Assembly (NCBI GenBank): GCA_008729055.1
Contig: SDUX01000002.1
Span: forward strand, 5,111,874 to 5,175,873
Origin: Pyropia haitanensis
Taxonomy: Eukaryota > Rhodophyta > Bangiophyceae > Bangiales > Bangiaceae
Reading direction: 5' to 3'
Length of the DNA: 64,000 nucleotides
Below, one piece after another: positions 21,791 through 30,799 of this stretch (the stretch's first letter is position 1; the number at the start of each line of letters is the position of its first letter). Below the pieces are notes generated by a model. It saw only the letters and a program-made list of their open reading frames with translations, searched no databases and had not been told where the DNA came from. The translations under genes and the position numbers were made by a program.

Positions 21791-22800
21791 TACGTCAGCC
21801 GCCCCACCGATACCAAGCCAGCTCAGCCACAGCCTACGCTCGTCCGGCCTCTGCACGCACGCAAAGACGGGGGGAGGGGTGTAGCAGGCGGCACGGGCTG
21901 GTCAAAGAGCGTCTGGGAGGGAGTGAGCGCAGCCGAGCACGGGGTGCTGTTGACGCGCTCGGGTCCGAAGAGAGCCGCGCGGGCACACACGCGCGCCACG
22001 CGCGAAGGAGCAGGCGGCCTGTGGGGCCAAGCCACCAGTGTCAAAGGGGCCTTGCACGAGGCAAAGCGAGCGAGAGTGAAAAAATGGCGCGCCCGACCGT
22101 CCTCCAATAGATGCAATCGTCCTGTACAGCCAATCATGTGCGGCCAGACTTTGATGAAAACTCGGAACGGCTCTTCCTGTAGAAGAGATATATTGAAAAA
22201 ACGGACGTCACCCCAATCAGAAGCTGTCGTTGTCCAGTAAACTGTTGAGCAGATCTGACTGTGCGGCCCGCGGGCATCCACGTTGTCGAGACGCGCACAT
22301 TCGCCATAAACATGGCTTGACACGCTTCAAAAAGAGACACGTGGGGAGCGTCTATCTATATGTACGGAGCCTCCGGGAGTTTTTCAAAGCCATGTATCTT
22401 AAATGGTAGTTTTTTTTCTGCACTTCTAAGTGGGGTTCGTACGATATGAGGTCTGGATCTTGCGCACCGCCGCTGCAGTTTGGACTAATTTGCATGTATT
22501 GGTTTGGCACGCGCTGCAGGTCGCTGTGGAACATGAGTCAGTCCGCTCGCATCACCAACCCGGGCACGTAGCGCACGTGGCCGCCCGGTCAGTGCAGTCG
22601 GGCTGCCACCGTCCCCGCTGTTGCGTCGGCACCAAAGCCCCCGCCATCACGCTAGGCGCACGCACTTCTCCCCCCGTCATCAAGACGACGACCGCCGCCC
22701 CCATCCAGTCCATACAACAATCCGCTACACAGGCGGCGGCCCTACCCGCAGGAGCCTTCTTCTCCTCTCGCCCCCTCCCCCCCTCACACGCCCGCATAGA
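21791..22800. other. NF-YB upstream region and spacer to DUF1499 gene
   Basis: About 1 kb with no gene recognised. It includes AT-rich stretches at about 22180-22210 (AGATATATTG) and 22355-22420, and CCAAT boxes annotated separately. The part near 22540-22800 is GC-rich and adjoins the 3' end of the DUF1499 gene. Confidence 0.5.
22104..22217. promoter_or_regulatory. CCAAT-box cluster upstream of NF-YB
   Basis: Three CCAAT pentamers on the plus strand at 22104-22108, 22130-22134 and 22213-22217 lie 314-427 bp upstream of the minus-strand NF-YB start codon. An ATATATT patch sits between the second and third (about 22188). CCAAT is the NF-Y recognition core, so autoregulation is possible. Core pentamers are short and could be chance. 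Confidence 0.4.
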
Positions 22801-23205
22801 TCAACCAAGGGCGGTCTCCAGCTCGGCCAGCCACGCGTCCACCCGCTTGGCATTAGCACCCAGGTCACTCCGGCCATACACGCTCGCTGAGTAGATGACG
22901 ACGCCGGCCCCTTCTGGCCGCTCCACAAACGCCACGCTAATGTGGTCGGGGAACCGGAACAGTCGGGTCCGCTGCACAATCCACACGGCGCCCCCCGGCT
23001 GCCGTTCCCCGAGCACCTTGACCCGCGGCTGCGCGCGGACAATGTCCAGGAAGGTGTCCCGCACTTTGGCCGCCGACAGCCCAGCGTACAGCCGCCCGTC
23101 TCGCCGCTTGACGCCGTCGGCAACACCAGGTGGGGCCACCAGGTCCGTGTTGCGCCGGGGGCGGTCGGTCAGCCCCGCGGGGTCGGCCACGTGCTTGCGG
23201 CCCAT
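22801..23205 (-). CDS. DUF1499 family protein
   Basis: A protein of 134 residues starting at MGRKHVADPAG (ATG at 23205; the seven upstream codons begin with TTG). The body matches the DUF1499 pattern: AGLSAAKVRDTFLDIVRAQP, a VWIVQRTRLFRFPDHISVAF strand segment, and the family's typical ending YSASVYGRSDLGANAKRV followed by a short helix. The function of DUF1499 is not established; members occur in proteobacteria, cyanobacteria and algae. The usual N-terminal Cys-containing CPxxPNCV-like segment is not seen, so an upstream exon may be missing. No confident acceptor was found in the 100 nt upstream. Confidence 0.75.
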   Translation of the reverse strand: MGRKHVADPAGLTDRPRRNTDLVAPPGVADGVKRRDGRLYAGLSAAKVRDTFLDIVRAQPRVKVLGERQPGGAVWIVQRTRLFRFPDHISVAFVERPEGAGVVIYSASVYGRSDLGANAKRVDAWLAELETALG

Positions 23206-23825
23206 CGGGCGGGCGAGGCCAGCCAAAAGAGAGGAAGTTCCCCCAAGGGGCAGGGAGACGGGCCCGTGAGGCTAAGGGAAACTGAAGCACGGCAGGCGGG
23301 AGTTGCAGGCCAGTGGCGGCGGGGGGGGGTTGCTCCCAGCCACGCAGGCTGCGGGTACACGTGGGGAGCGGCGCGACCGGAGCCGCTCGCGGGGAGTGGA
23401 CCTCTTGGCCCCAGGGGCCGGCCGCAGGGATGGGGAACGCGCCGCAGCGCGGCGGACGGGGAGGCCGACGCGGGAGTGCTCACTGGGAGGGCGGGCGGCA
23501 GTGACAGCCAGCTCGGCGCGGGGTGGACAGTGCGAAGGCACAGCCCCGCGGCCGGTGGCAGCACCCAACGCCGGCCCGACGCGCGGTTGCTACAAGAGTG
23601 GATGTGGCACACGCGCGACTGACGAGGCAGACCGTGGCACGTCCGACAGGCCGCGCGGGCAAGGCCGCGTCGGTGTTTTGCATACACTCACCGTGAATTG
23701 GTGGAACACGAGAAGGAGTCTGAACAATTCTATTGTATACCGACCCAGAGATTACTGGCAAGACGGAAGCGGCAGCCGTCCAACCATGTATTGGCGGTAC
23801 TTACGAAACCCGCGTACGAGGCGTG
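23206..23825. other. Spacer between DUF1499 and the PHD gene
   Basis: No gene recognised. A GC-rich half (23206-23680) is followed by a lower-GC stretch (about 23690-23790) just 3' of the PHD-protein stop, which probably belongs to its 3' untranslated region. Confidence 0.45.
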
Positions 23826-26800
23826 TCATCGCCGAGAGTCTCGAACGACGGCGCCCGTTCGTCGGTGGGAGGGGAGGCCGGAGGGTGGGTGGGCACTGCC
23901 CACACTCGGTCCCCTGTCGAGTAGTCCACGCCTGTGAGGGTCTGGATTGGCCGGCTCTGCTTTGGCCATCGCCGGCTCAACCTTGGCAATCACTGCCGGG
24001 TCGGCGTTGGCCACCATCGCAGGGTCCGCTGTAGCCACCGCCATTGGGTCTGTAGCAGCTGCCTGCGCTGGCTCGGCAAGCGCCACTGGGTCCGCCTTGA
24101 TCACCGCCGCCGACGCTGCAGCAGTCGCCGTCTCCGCAGCCACTGCCGTCGGCTGTGCCCCAGCCGCCGCCACCGGCTCTGCCGCGGCCGCTGCCGCCGG
24201 CTTTGCATCCGCCACGGCCACCGGCTCTGCACCAGCCACGGCCACCGGCTCTGCACCAGCCACCGCCGACGGGTCTGCCTCAGCAGCCGCCTGATCCGCT
24301 TTGGTCACCGTCACCAGGTCTGCCGCCGCTGCCGCTGATGGCTCAGCTTTGGCAGTGACCACCGGCGGAGCCGGGTCTGCGGCGACTGCCGCCACTGGCT
24401 CCCCCTTGGCTGCCGGGTCCGCCTTGGTCACCGCCACCGCCTCTGCCGCCGCCACTGTCGCTGGCGGGCTGGCTGGCTCAGCCTTGACTGCTTCCGCCAC
24501 GATAGGGACGGCCGGCGCTCCCGCCAAGGCCGCGGGTGCTACTACCCCAGCGGCTGCGGCGGCCACTGCCGCCACCGTCGACACCGCCGCACCCGCCCCC
24601 CCAGCGAGCGCGCCGTTTGCTGCCCCAGGCGCGTTCGTCTGAGCCACGCGCGGCTCGCGTTTGGACTCCACGCGCGACACCTCCTCGACGGAGGAGGGCC
24701 CCACACGGCCGCTCTCATCCAATGACGCGCCGCCCTGCGCAGGCGGCGGCGGCCACAACCACCCAGAAGCACACATCTTGATGGCAGCTGGGACAGCCCC
24801 ACGGACAGGAGGCGAAGCGCCAGCCCCAGCCGCCCCGCCCGCCTCTGCCACTGCCGCTGCCGCTGTCGACGCTGCCGCCAGGGCGGCAGCACGCTCGGAC
24901 AAGCCTGGCACTTGGCTGCCGGTCACGGGTCCGACTACCCAGGCAGTCGGGGCATCCCGTCCAGGAGCCCCGGATGGAGGCGGCTTTGGCGGGGCTGCAC
25001 ACGGCAGCACCGGTGGCAGTTGCAGAGGCTCACCTTGGCAAGAGATGGCGCCCGGCGGCGGCTGCGGCAGCTGCGGCGGTACGCTATCCGACGGAGGCAG
25101 TGGCAGTTCCGCACTGGGCCCGGCCCCGAAAGCAAAACCGAGCTCCTCAGCTTTGACTTCAGCATCGAGTTCACCCACGGTGGGCTCCTCCACGTCGGGC
25201 TCCACCGTATCGCCCGCCGCGGGATTCTCGTCGTCGGGCTCCGCCTTAACGCCCGCCGCGGGCTCCTCAGCTGACAACGGCACTCGCGGCAGGAGAACGG
25301 GTTCACCTGTGGAAGAGGTGGTACTCAGCGGCGGCTGCGGCATCGGTGGCGGCAGCAGCGGCGGCGATGCGCTGTCCGACGGTGGCGCCGGTAGTTGGGT
25401 ACTGAGCCCCATCTCAGCGGCAGCACCAAGCCCGTCGGCATTGATCCGAACAGCAGTGGGCTCAGCCTTGGCCCCAACTTCCGCAATGAGCCCCACTCCC
25501 TGCTCTGTCTTCGCCCCACCTCGGGCCACGGCCTTGTCGCCAGCCGCGGGTTCCTCCGCTGACGCCGGCACTGGCGCCAGTAGCGCGGGCTCACCTTTGG
25601 CAGAGGTGGTACCCAGCGGCGGCTGTGGCAGCGGCGGCGGTGCGCTGTCCGACGATGGTGCAGGTAGGTTAGCGCTGGGACCAATCTCAGCGGCAGCACC
25701 AAGCCCGTCGGCATTGACCCGAACAGCAGTGGGCTCGGCCTTGGCCCTAACCTGTGCAGTGGGCCCCACTCCCTGCTCTGCCTTCGCCCCGACTCGGGGC
25801 TCGGCCTTGCCGCCAGCCGCGGGCTCCTCGACGGGCCCCGCCTCGTCGTCCGTCGCGGGCTCCTCCGCAGACGCAGGCACTGGCGGCAGTAGCACGGGCT
25901 CCCCCTTGGAAGAGGCGGTGCCCAACGGCGGCTGCGGCAGCGGTGGTGGTGCACCATCCGACGATGGCTTCGGCAGCGGTGGCGGTGCACCATCCGACGA
26001 TGGCTTCGGCAGCGGCAGCGGCAGCGGTGTGCCACCCGACGGTGGCAACGACAGCTTGGCACTGGGCACGGCCTCGACAGCCGCACGGCGCTCGTCGACG
26101 TTGACCCCAACCACATCGGGCTCAGCTTTGGCGCCAACCTCTGGTACCGCGTCGGTTCGCACTCTGGACCCGGCCTTTGCCTCAAGTGGGGGCTTGTCGC
26201 CAGCCGTGGGCTCCTGCACTGCCGCCGGCAATAGCGATAGAAGTACGGGCTCAGCCTTGGAGGAGGTGGCGACCAGTGGCGGCTGCGGCAACGGTGGCGG
26301 CGCACCACCCGACGGTGGTAGCCGCACCTCGGTCTGGACGGCAGCACCGAGCTCCTCGGCTTTGACCCCAACATCGGACTCGGTCTTGATCCCAAATGCC
26401 GCGCTGAGCGCCATATTGGGCTCGGCCTTGCTCCCAACTCGGTCGTCGTCCGCCGCGCCCCCCCGGTCGACATCGACCGACACGACCGGCTGTGCCTCGA
26501 GAACCGGCGGCACGTCCACAGCGATCCCCCGAGGGTAGACCATGGAGAGCGACAATGGGGGCAACGGCGGCCCCTCCAGTGCCGCCGTCGTGTCAGACGC
26601 GGTCGCGGGGGCGCCCGCTGCCGGCAGGGTGGCCTGGCATAGCGGCGGTGGCAGCAGCGGCGCTGCGGACGGCGCCAACTGCGGAGACTCCAGCTTCCAC
26701 ACCGGCACCGGCGGTGGCGGCGGCAGCAGCGGCGGCGACGCGGCAACGACCGCGCCAGGCCACGGGACGCACCCAAACGGGACCACCTCTGGCGGTGACG

Positions 26801-28322
26801 GCCAGCCGCCCGCGGCGGGCGGGGCTGCCGCCGCTGGGGGTGGCGTCGTTGGCGCACTGTCCCCCCCGGAGGGGAACGAGGACGACTTCACCCCCCCCGC
26901 CTCTACCGACGCAGATCCCCCTGCGGGGGCAGCAGCGGCGGCTGTGCCCAGCGAGCCGTCCCCCGCGTCAACCACCCCCGTGCCGCGCCGCCCCTCCATC
27001 GCCGACTCGCTCCGCAGCGATGGCCGCGGCCGGCGCCGCCGGGCGGGCGACGCGGGTGCCACCCGCGGGACCGCCGCCGCCTTGCGCCGCCGCGGCCGCC
27101 GCGCGGGCCCATCGTCTGCCGACAGGACCAGCGGCCGCAGCGGCGGCAGCGCCGAGCGGGCAGACGCGGCCGCGGCGGCGGCCGCCGCCGTCGGGGACGC
27201 CGACGCCGACACCGCCGGCGACGCCGACAGGGACGGCACTACCGCCGGCGACCGCGCCGGTGCCACGAGCGGCGACAGCAGCGGCGACGGGGACCGCGAC
27301 GGCGGCGGCGGAGACACCCACCGGCGGCGCTTCCCCCCCCCCCCCGGCGCGCGGTGGTGGCCGCCGGCGGTGCCGCCGGCATGGATGCCGCCGCCGCCGC
27401 GTCGGCCGCCTCGGCGGCGAGGCACACGGAGCAGCACCACCCCCCCCCCCCCCCCTCGCGCCCTCCCGCCGCCCCCGGCGGCGCCCCCCCGGCAGCCGCC
27501 GCACGCACGCCCGGTGCGCGACCTTGACGCACCGCCCGCACGGGACGACGGCCGGCTCAGCGTGGCCGGCCGGCCGGCGGCACGCCCAGCACGCGGCGCC
27601 CGCGTAGGCGCGTGCGAGCGCCGACAGGCCCGCCACAAACGGCCGCGGCGACGCGGCGGTCGCGGCGGCGGCCGCCGCGCAGCCGTCGCACGCCCACTTG
27701 CCGATGGGGGGGGCCAGCCGCACGGGCGTCGCGGGGGGGGGGAGGCCCGTGTGGCGGCGGCCGCGGCGGCCGCGGCGGCGGTAGGTGACGTGGGGCGGTC
27801 CGCGACGACGCCGCCGAGGCACGCCAAGTGCACACGGACGGCCCGGCAGGCGCCGCAGGTGAGGGGGGTGAGGGCCCCGCCGCGCCACTGGGGGGCGGGC
27901 GCCAAGCAGACGACACACGTGGCGGCGCCGGCCGGGGCGGGCCTGCCGCCGACGCTGCCGCCACCGCCACCGCCGACGGCGACAATGCCGCTGCCGTCGC
28001 TGCTACCACTTCCGCTGCTGCTGCCGCTGCTGCTGCCGCTGCTGCTTCTGCTGCCACTGCTGCTGCTGCTGCCGTTGCTGCTGCTGCCCCCACCGCCGCC
28101 CACCGCCGGGGCGGCCGTGAGGCGACGGCGCTTGGCCGGCCTGCCGCCGCCGCTGCGGCCGGCCGCGGCGGCGGCGGCACGGCCGCCCCGGTCGCGGTGG
28201 CCGCGTGGTGGCGGCGGCGGCGGCGACGGAGCGGTGGCCGCCCGCCGCCGCTGCTGTCGCCGCCGCCGCCGGCGGACGTCGGGCGGCAGGATCACCTCGT
28301 CGAGCTCGCTGTCAGTGCCCAT
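23826..28322 (-). CDS. Tandem PHD-type zinc-finger protein with SUMO-consensus repeats (frame broken at three homopolymers)
   Basis: Likely a chromatin reader of about 1,499 residues. ATG at 28322 (MGTDSELDEVILPPDV) is followed by basic, NLS-like stretches and poly-Ser. Two PHD-like fingers follow, in shifting frames: CVVC, CGAC, HLAC, then WACDGC; and CWAC, CGRC, HRAC, then WCCSVC. Reading all eight ligand pairs needs one extra base at each of three runs: G10 at 27733-27742, C16 at 27440-27455 and C13 at 27333-27345. After the third, the original frame resumes and stays open to the stop. The next ~1,000 residues are low complexity, with five imperfect repeats and many K-x-E-P motifs such as VKAEP and AKAEP. 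The final part is Ala/Pro/Lys-rich. The finger ligands and W-x-C-x-x-C endings are clear; the histone-binding role is inferred. Confidence 0.7.
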   Translation of the reverse strand: MGTDSELDEVILPPDVRRRRRRQQRRRAATAPSPPPPPPRGHRDRGGRAAAAAAGRSGGGRPAKRRRLTAAPAVGGGGGSSSNGSSSSSGSRSSSGSSSGSSSGSGSSDGSGIVAVGGGGGGSVGGRPAPAGAATCVVCLAPAPQWRGGALTPLTCGACRAVRVHLACLGGVVADRPTSPTAAAAAAAAATRASPPPRRPCGWPPPSASGRATAARRPPPRPPRRRGRLWRACRRSHAPTRAPRAGRAAGRPATLSRPSSRAGGASRSRTGRACGGCRGGAAGGGGRARGGGGGVVLLRVPRRRGGRRGGGGIHAGGTAGGHHRAPGGGGKRRRWVSPPPPSRSPSPLLSPLVAPARSPAVVPSLSASPAVSASASPTAAAAAAAASARSALPPLRPLVLSADDGPARRPRRRKAAAVPRVAPASPARRRRPRPSLRSESAMEGRRGTGVVDAGDGSLGTAAAAAPAGGSASVEAGGVKSSSFPSGGDSAPTTPPPAAAAPPAAGGWPSPPEVVPFGCVPWPGAVVAASPPLLPPPPPVPVWKLESPQLAPSAAPLLPPPLCQATLPAAGAPATASDTTAALEGPPLPPLSLSMVYPRGIAVDVPPVLEAQPVVSVDVDRGGAADDDRVGSKAEPNMALSAAFGIKTESDVGVKAEELGAAVQTEVRLPPSGGAPPPLPQPPLVATSSKAEPVLLSLLPAAVQEPTAGDKPPLEAKAGSRVRTDAVPEVGAKAEPDVVGVNVDERRAAVEAVPSAKLSLPPSGGTPLPLPLPKPSSDGAPPPLPKPSSDGAPPPLPQPPLGTASSKGEPVLLPPVPASAEEPATDDEAGPVEEPAAGGKAEPRVGAKAEQGVGPTAQVRAKAEPTAVRVNADGLGAAAEIGPSANLPAPSSDSAPPPLPQPPLGTTSAKGEPALLAPVPASAEEPAAGDKAVARGGAKTEQGVGLIAEVGAKAEPTAVRINADGLGAAAEMGLSTQLPAPPSDSASPPLLPPPMPQPPLSTTSSTGEPVLLPRVPLSAEEPAAGVKAEPDDENPAAGDTVEPDVEEPTVGELDAEVKAEELGFAFGAGPSAELPLPPSDSVPPQLPQPPPGAISCQGEPLQLPPVLPCAAPPKPPPSGAPGRDAPTAWVVGPVTGSQVPGLSERAAALAAASTAAAAVAEAGGAAGAGASPPVRGAVPAAIKMCASGWLWPPPPAQGGASLDESGRVGPSSVEEVSRVESKREPRVAQTNAPGAANGALAGGAGAAVSTVAAVAAAAAGVVAPAALAGAPAVPIVAEAVKAEPASPPATVAAAEAVAVTKADPAAKGEPVAAVAADPAPPVVTAKAEPSAAAAADLVTVTKADQAAAEADPSAVAGAEPVAVAGAEPVAVADAKPAAAAAAEPVAAAGAQPTAVAAETATAAASAAVIKADPVALAEPAQAAATDPMAVATADPAMVANADPAVIAKVEPAMAKAEPANPDPHRRGLLDRGPSVGSAHPPSGLPSHRRTGAVVRDSRR
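25050..26340. repeat. Five imperfect 280-350 bp repeats inside the PHD gene
   Basis: A landmark GGCGGCTGCGGCA-type sequence followed by a CCGACGGTGG-type sequence recurs near 25053, 25332, 25619, 25928 and 26280, spaced about 279-352 bp. On the minus strand each unit encodes a PPPLPQPPL segment, a KGEPVLLPPVPASAEEP segment and a KAEP-containing segment. The unit near 25928 has an extra short local duplication of its PKPSSDGAPPPL part. Confidence 0.8.
28012..28087. repeat. CTG/CAG-type trinucleotide tract (poly-Ser in PHD protein)
   Basis: A 76-bp stretch made mainly of CTG and CCG triplets. Read on the minus strand it gives AGC-rich codons for a Ser/Gly tract near the N-terminus of the PHD protein. 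It is potentially length-variable without frame loss. Confidence 0.8.
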
Positions 28323-28764
28323 GAGGAGGGTGGGGGTAGCGCAAGGGAGGGGGTGAGGGGGGGGGGGGGGAGGCGGATGGGCGGCGGGGAGGGAGGAGGG
28401 GGGAGGCAATGGGGCGGGTGACGGCTGTCGCCCACCCGCACGGGCGTTATTGTTCGTGTCGGCCTGGTGCCGAGGGGGCGGCGAGGAGGATCCGCCTGTT
28501 CGCAGAAGCAGAAACAGAAGCGCGGTGGTGGCGGTCCAGCGGAACCAGCAAGGGTCACGGCGGAAGCACGCAAAACCGGGAAAAGTCACAGAAAACTGGA
28601 AAAAAAAGTTTACCCCTTGGCTGAACAAAAAGTGCAGCAGCGCGCACGCTGACCCCCAACAACAAACAACACATCGGCGCTACAACAGCAAGCTACCCCC
28701 GCATGCCGCGCACATTCACGCCAGCAAGCAATGGCCTCCTCGGCCCGCACGCCCCCCCCCGCAC
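28323..28764. other. Spacer between PHD gene and MBL-ferredoxin gene
   Basis: No gene. The part next to the PHD start (28330-28410) is a G-rich plus strand, so C/T-rich in the direction of that gene, as seen before other genes here. The rest is A-rich on the plus strand (for example about 28575-28640) and probably holds promoter sequence plus the 3' end of the MBL gene. Confidence 0.45.
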
Positions 28765-29973
28765 TCAACGCTGCGCCTTCATCCGCTCCACCGCCTCGGC
28801 CACCCCCCGCTCCCGGCCGGCCGCCCCCTCTGCCGACCACATGCGACCGTGGCCCGGCAGCAGGAGCGTCCACGGCTGCGCCGCGAGCGCCGCCACCGAG
28901 TCAATCTGCACGTCCCACGAGTAGCCCGTGTAGCGGCGGAAGCCACCGAGCGCGCGCCCGCCGTCAGCGGTGGCGGCCAGCGCCAGGTGGTCCCCGCTAA
29001 ACAGCACCCCCTTGGTGGCGTCGAGGAAGCACAGCGAGCCGCGCGTGTGGCCGGGCGTCCACAGCACCTGCACGTCGCAGCCGGGGAGCGTCCACGGGCC
29101 CTCCCCCGTCAGGATCTCCTCGCACGCGGCGGTGCCCTGTGACACGGTCACCTCCGTCTCGTGGATGACCCGGCGGACGCCGAGGGCGTCGGCCCACCGC
29201 GCGTGGTCCGCCACGTCATCCTTGTGGGTCAAAAACATGTACGTGAGGGGCGGCGCGCCGCTCGACGCGACCAGCCGCCGCAGGTTGTTGGCCAGGACGG
29301 GCGAGAAGCGCGGGCTGTCCACCATGTAGCTCACCGACGCGGCCGCGGCGCCGTCGCTCCCCGCCCCCGCGGCGCTCCCCACCACCGTGTAGCTGGTGGC
29401 GCCAAACGAGTTTGGCGACGTGTAGCCGTTGCGAAAGACGCCCGGCGCGCCGACGGCGGTCAGCTCCTCGGGTAGCGTCGACGCCGCGGCGCGCACGCCG
29501 CCGGCGGCCGACCCCGCCTTGGCGTCTTCCATCCGGATGCTCCCCGTTGGGCACGAGATGAGCGCCCGCAGCGCGGCGGTGTGGTCGTCCGTCCCGACCG
29601 TTGGCTGCGTGTGCACCCGCGACTGGCCGCGCGCGGCGTCAAAGGTGGCGGGCGCCATGGCCCTGCACACATCACAGTTGATGCACGACTCGTGGACGTA
29701 CAGGTTGCCATCGGTGTTGGTCGACAGCCGGCCCCGCGTCGGGGTGGTGGGGGCAGCCGCCGCCGCCGCCTCCCCCGCAGCGACCATGGTCGTTGGTGAC
29801 GCGGGCACACCCCGCCGCAGCGGAGCCGCCCGCCGACGGAACTGCAGCAGCGAGCAAGGTGGCCGCACAGCGAGGTGGGTGGTCAGCGGCCATGGCCGCG
29901 GGGTACTGGACAACACCGACGGGGACGGGCCGAGAGGGGGGACCGCAAAGGCGGGGGCGGAGGGAGACGCCAT
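28765..29973 (-). CDS. Ferredoxin / metallo-beta-lactamase fusion protein, probably plastid
   Basis: A protein of 402 residues; ATG at 29973 (MASPSAPAFAVPPL), since the longer reading frame starts with TTG. Residues 1 to ~75 are basic, Pro/Ala-rich and transit-peptide-like. A [4Fe-4S] ferredoxin-type module follows: Cys97, Cys100 and Cys103 in SCINCDVCR, plus Cys141-Pro in CPTGSI. The rest is a metallo-beta-lactamase fold: FLTHKDDVADH (about 247-257), then VLWTPGHTRGSLCFLD, VLFSGDHLAL and LLPGHGRMW. The first metal motif is H-x-D-D-x-x-D-H rather than the common H-x-H-x-D-H, so one zinc ligand is altered. Similar ferredoxin-MBL proteins are encoded by plants and algae, but their substrate is not known to me. 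Divergent from the gene at 30800. Confidence 0.85.
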   Translation of the reverse strand: MASPSAPAFAVPPLGPSPSVLSSTPRPWPLTTHLAVRPPCSLLQFRRRAAPLRRGVPASPTTMVAAGEAAAAAAPTTPTRGRLSTNTDGNLYVHESCINCDVCRAMAPATFDAARGQSRVHTQPTVGTDDHTAALRALISCPTGSIRMEDAKAGSAAGGVRAAASTLPEELTAVGAPGVFRNGYTSPNSFGATSYTVVGSAAGAGSDGAAAASVSYMVDSPRFSPVLANNLRRLVASSGAPPLTYMFLTHKDDVADHARWADALGVRRVIHETEVTVSQGTAACEEILTGEGPWTLPGCDVQVLWTPGHTRGSLCFLDATKGVLFSGDHLALAATADGGRALGGFRRYTGYSWDVQIDSVAALAAQPWTLLLPGHGRMWSAEGAAGRERGVAEAVERMKAQR

Positions 29974-30799
29974 GGCGTACGGCTGGGTGACACGGATGGT
30001 GGTGAATGGCGGGGATGGCAAAGGCAGCCGATGACGGTGAAAGCAGATGCGTCTGTGTTAGGCTGCTTGTCTCCGGCAACGTCGGTTGATACAAATAGGA
30101 GGCCACTGCAGAAGCGACGCGCCACGTAGGTGGTGTGCCACCACAGTGTACGGGTTACGTGCAACTGCCGAGTCCACGGGCCAGACGCGCCAACTGTGCC
30201 AGCTGCGCAACCGTCACGGCATCCTATTGGCCAACATGGCCAAATCTCGAGTCCGTGATGAACCAGATATTGACCGTGAACGCTTCCAGCAAGAACTACA
30301 CATGATGAAGTATCCATTTGTAACGTGCTGCGGTGCAACTGCTCCTATATTCGTTTGTCAATTGTATTTGTGCGCTTGTTCGCTCCCATTTGAATTACTC
30401 TGCATCAAGGAGTTCCGCTCTCCTCGCGACATAGACAGGCTCCGCCGATGTGTTGGTCATCCACATCGCTGTACGGACAGGCGCGTCGACGCAGGTGCGC
30501 TCACGGCTACCGGCTGCGGCGGATGCCGCTGTTACCTGGAGCTGCTTCCTCTTTGTCGGCTGACTTGTCTCCGTGTCCGTCGTGGCTTGCTTGCTTCGTC
30601 TTGCTGCGACTCTGCTGGGTGCCGGCGCTGCCATTGCTGCCGATTGCCGCGTTTCGCTTCACGGCGCTCCCCCTCTCGGCTGGTGTTTGCGTTCTCCGTT
30701 TCTATCACCTGCAGCACTGCACCCGCTGCGTTCTGGCTCGCTCCTTACCACCCCCCCTCTCGCCTCTCCCCCGCCCCCTCCCCCTCTCCCACGTGGACC
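29974..30799. other. Divergent promoter region (MBL-ferredoxin / alpha-COP-like)
   Basis: No gene. The centre (about 30220-30420) is lower in GC and contains a CTATTGGCCAAC element (inverted CCAAT) near 30223. A C/T-rich patch at about 30745-30795 precedes the plus-strand ATG at 30800. Confidence 0.45.

Noticed and set aside
24661..26538. A 625-residue plus-strand ORF
   Set aside because: It is the exact antisense of the repeat region of the PHD gene; Ser/Gly/Ala low complexity mirrors the Pro/Ala/Glu repeats, and no domain is present.
27239..27918. Introns rather than indels to explain the PHD frame changes
   Set aside because: No GTAYG donor plus CAG acceptor pair flanks the runs, and the protein reads continuously through each run with a single added base.
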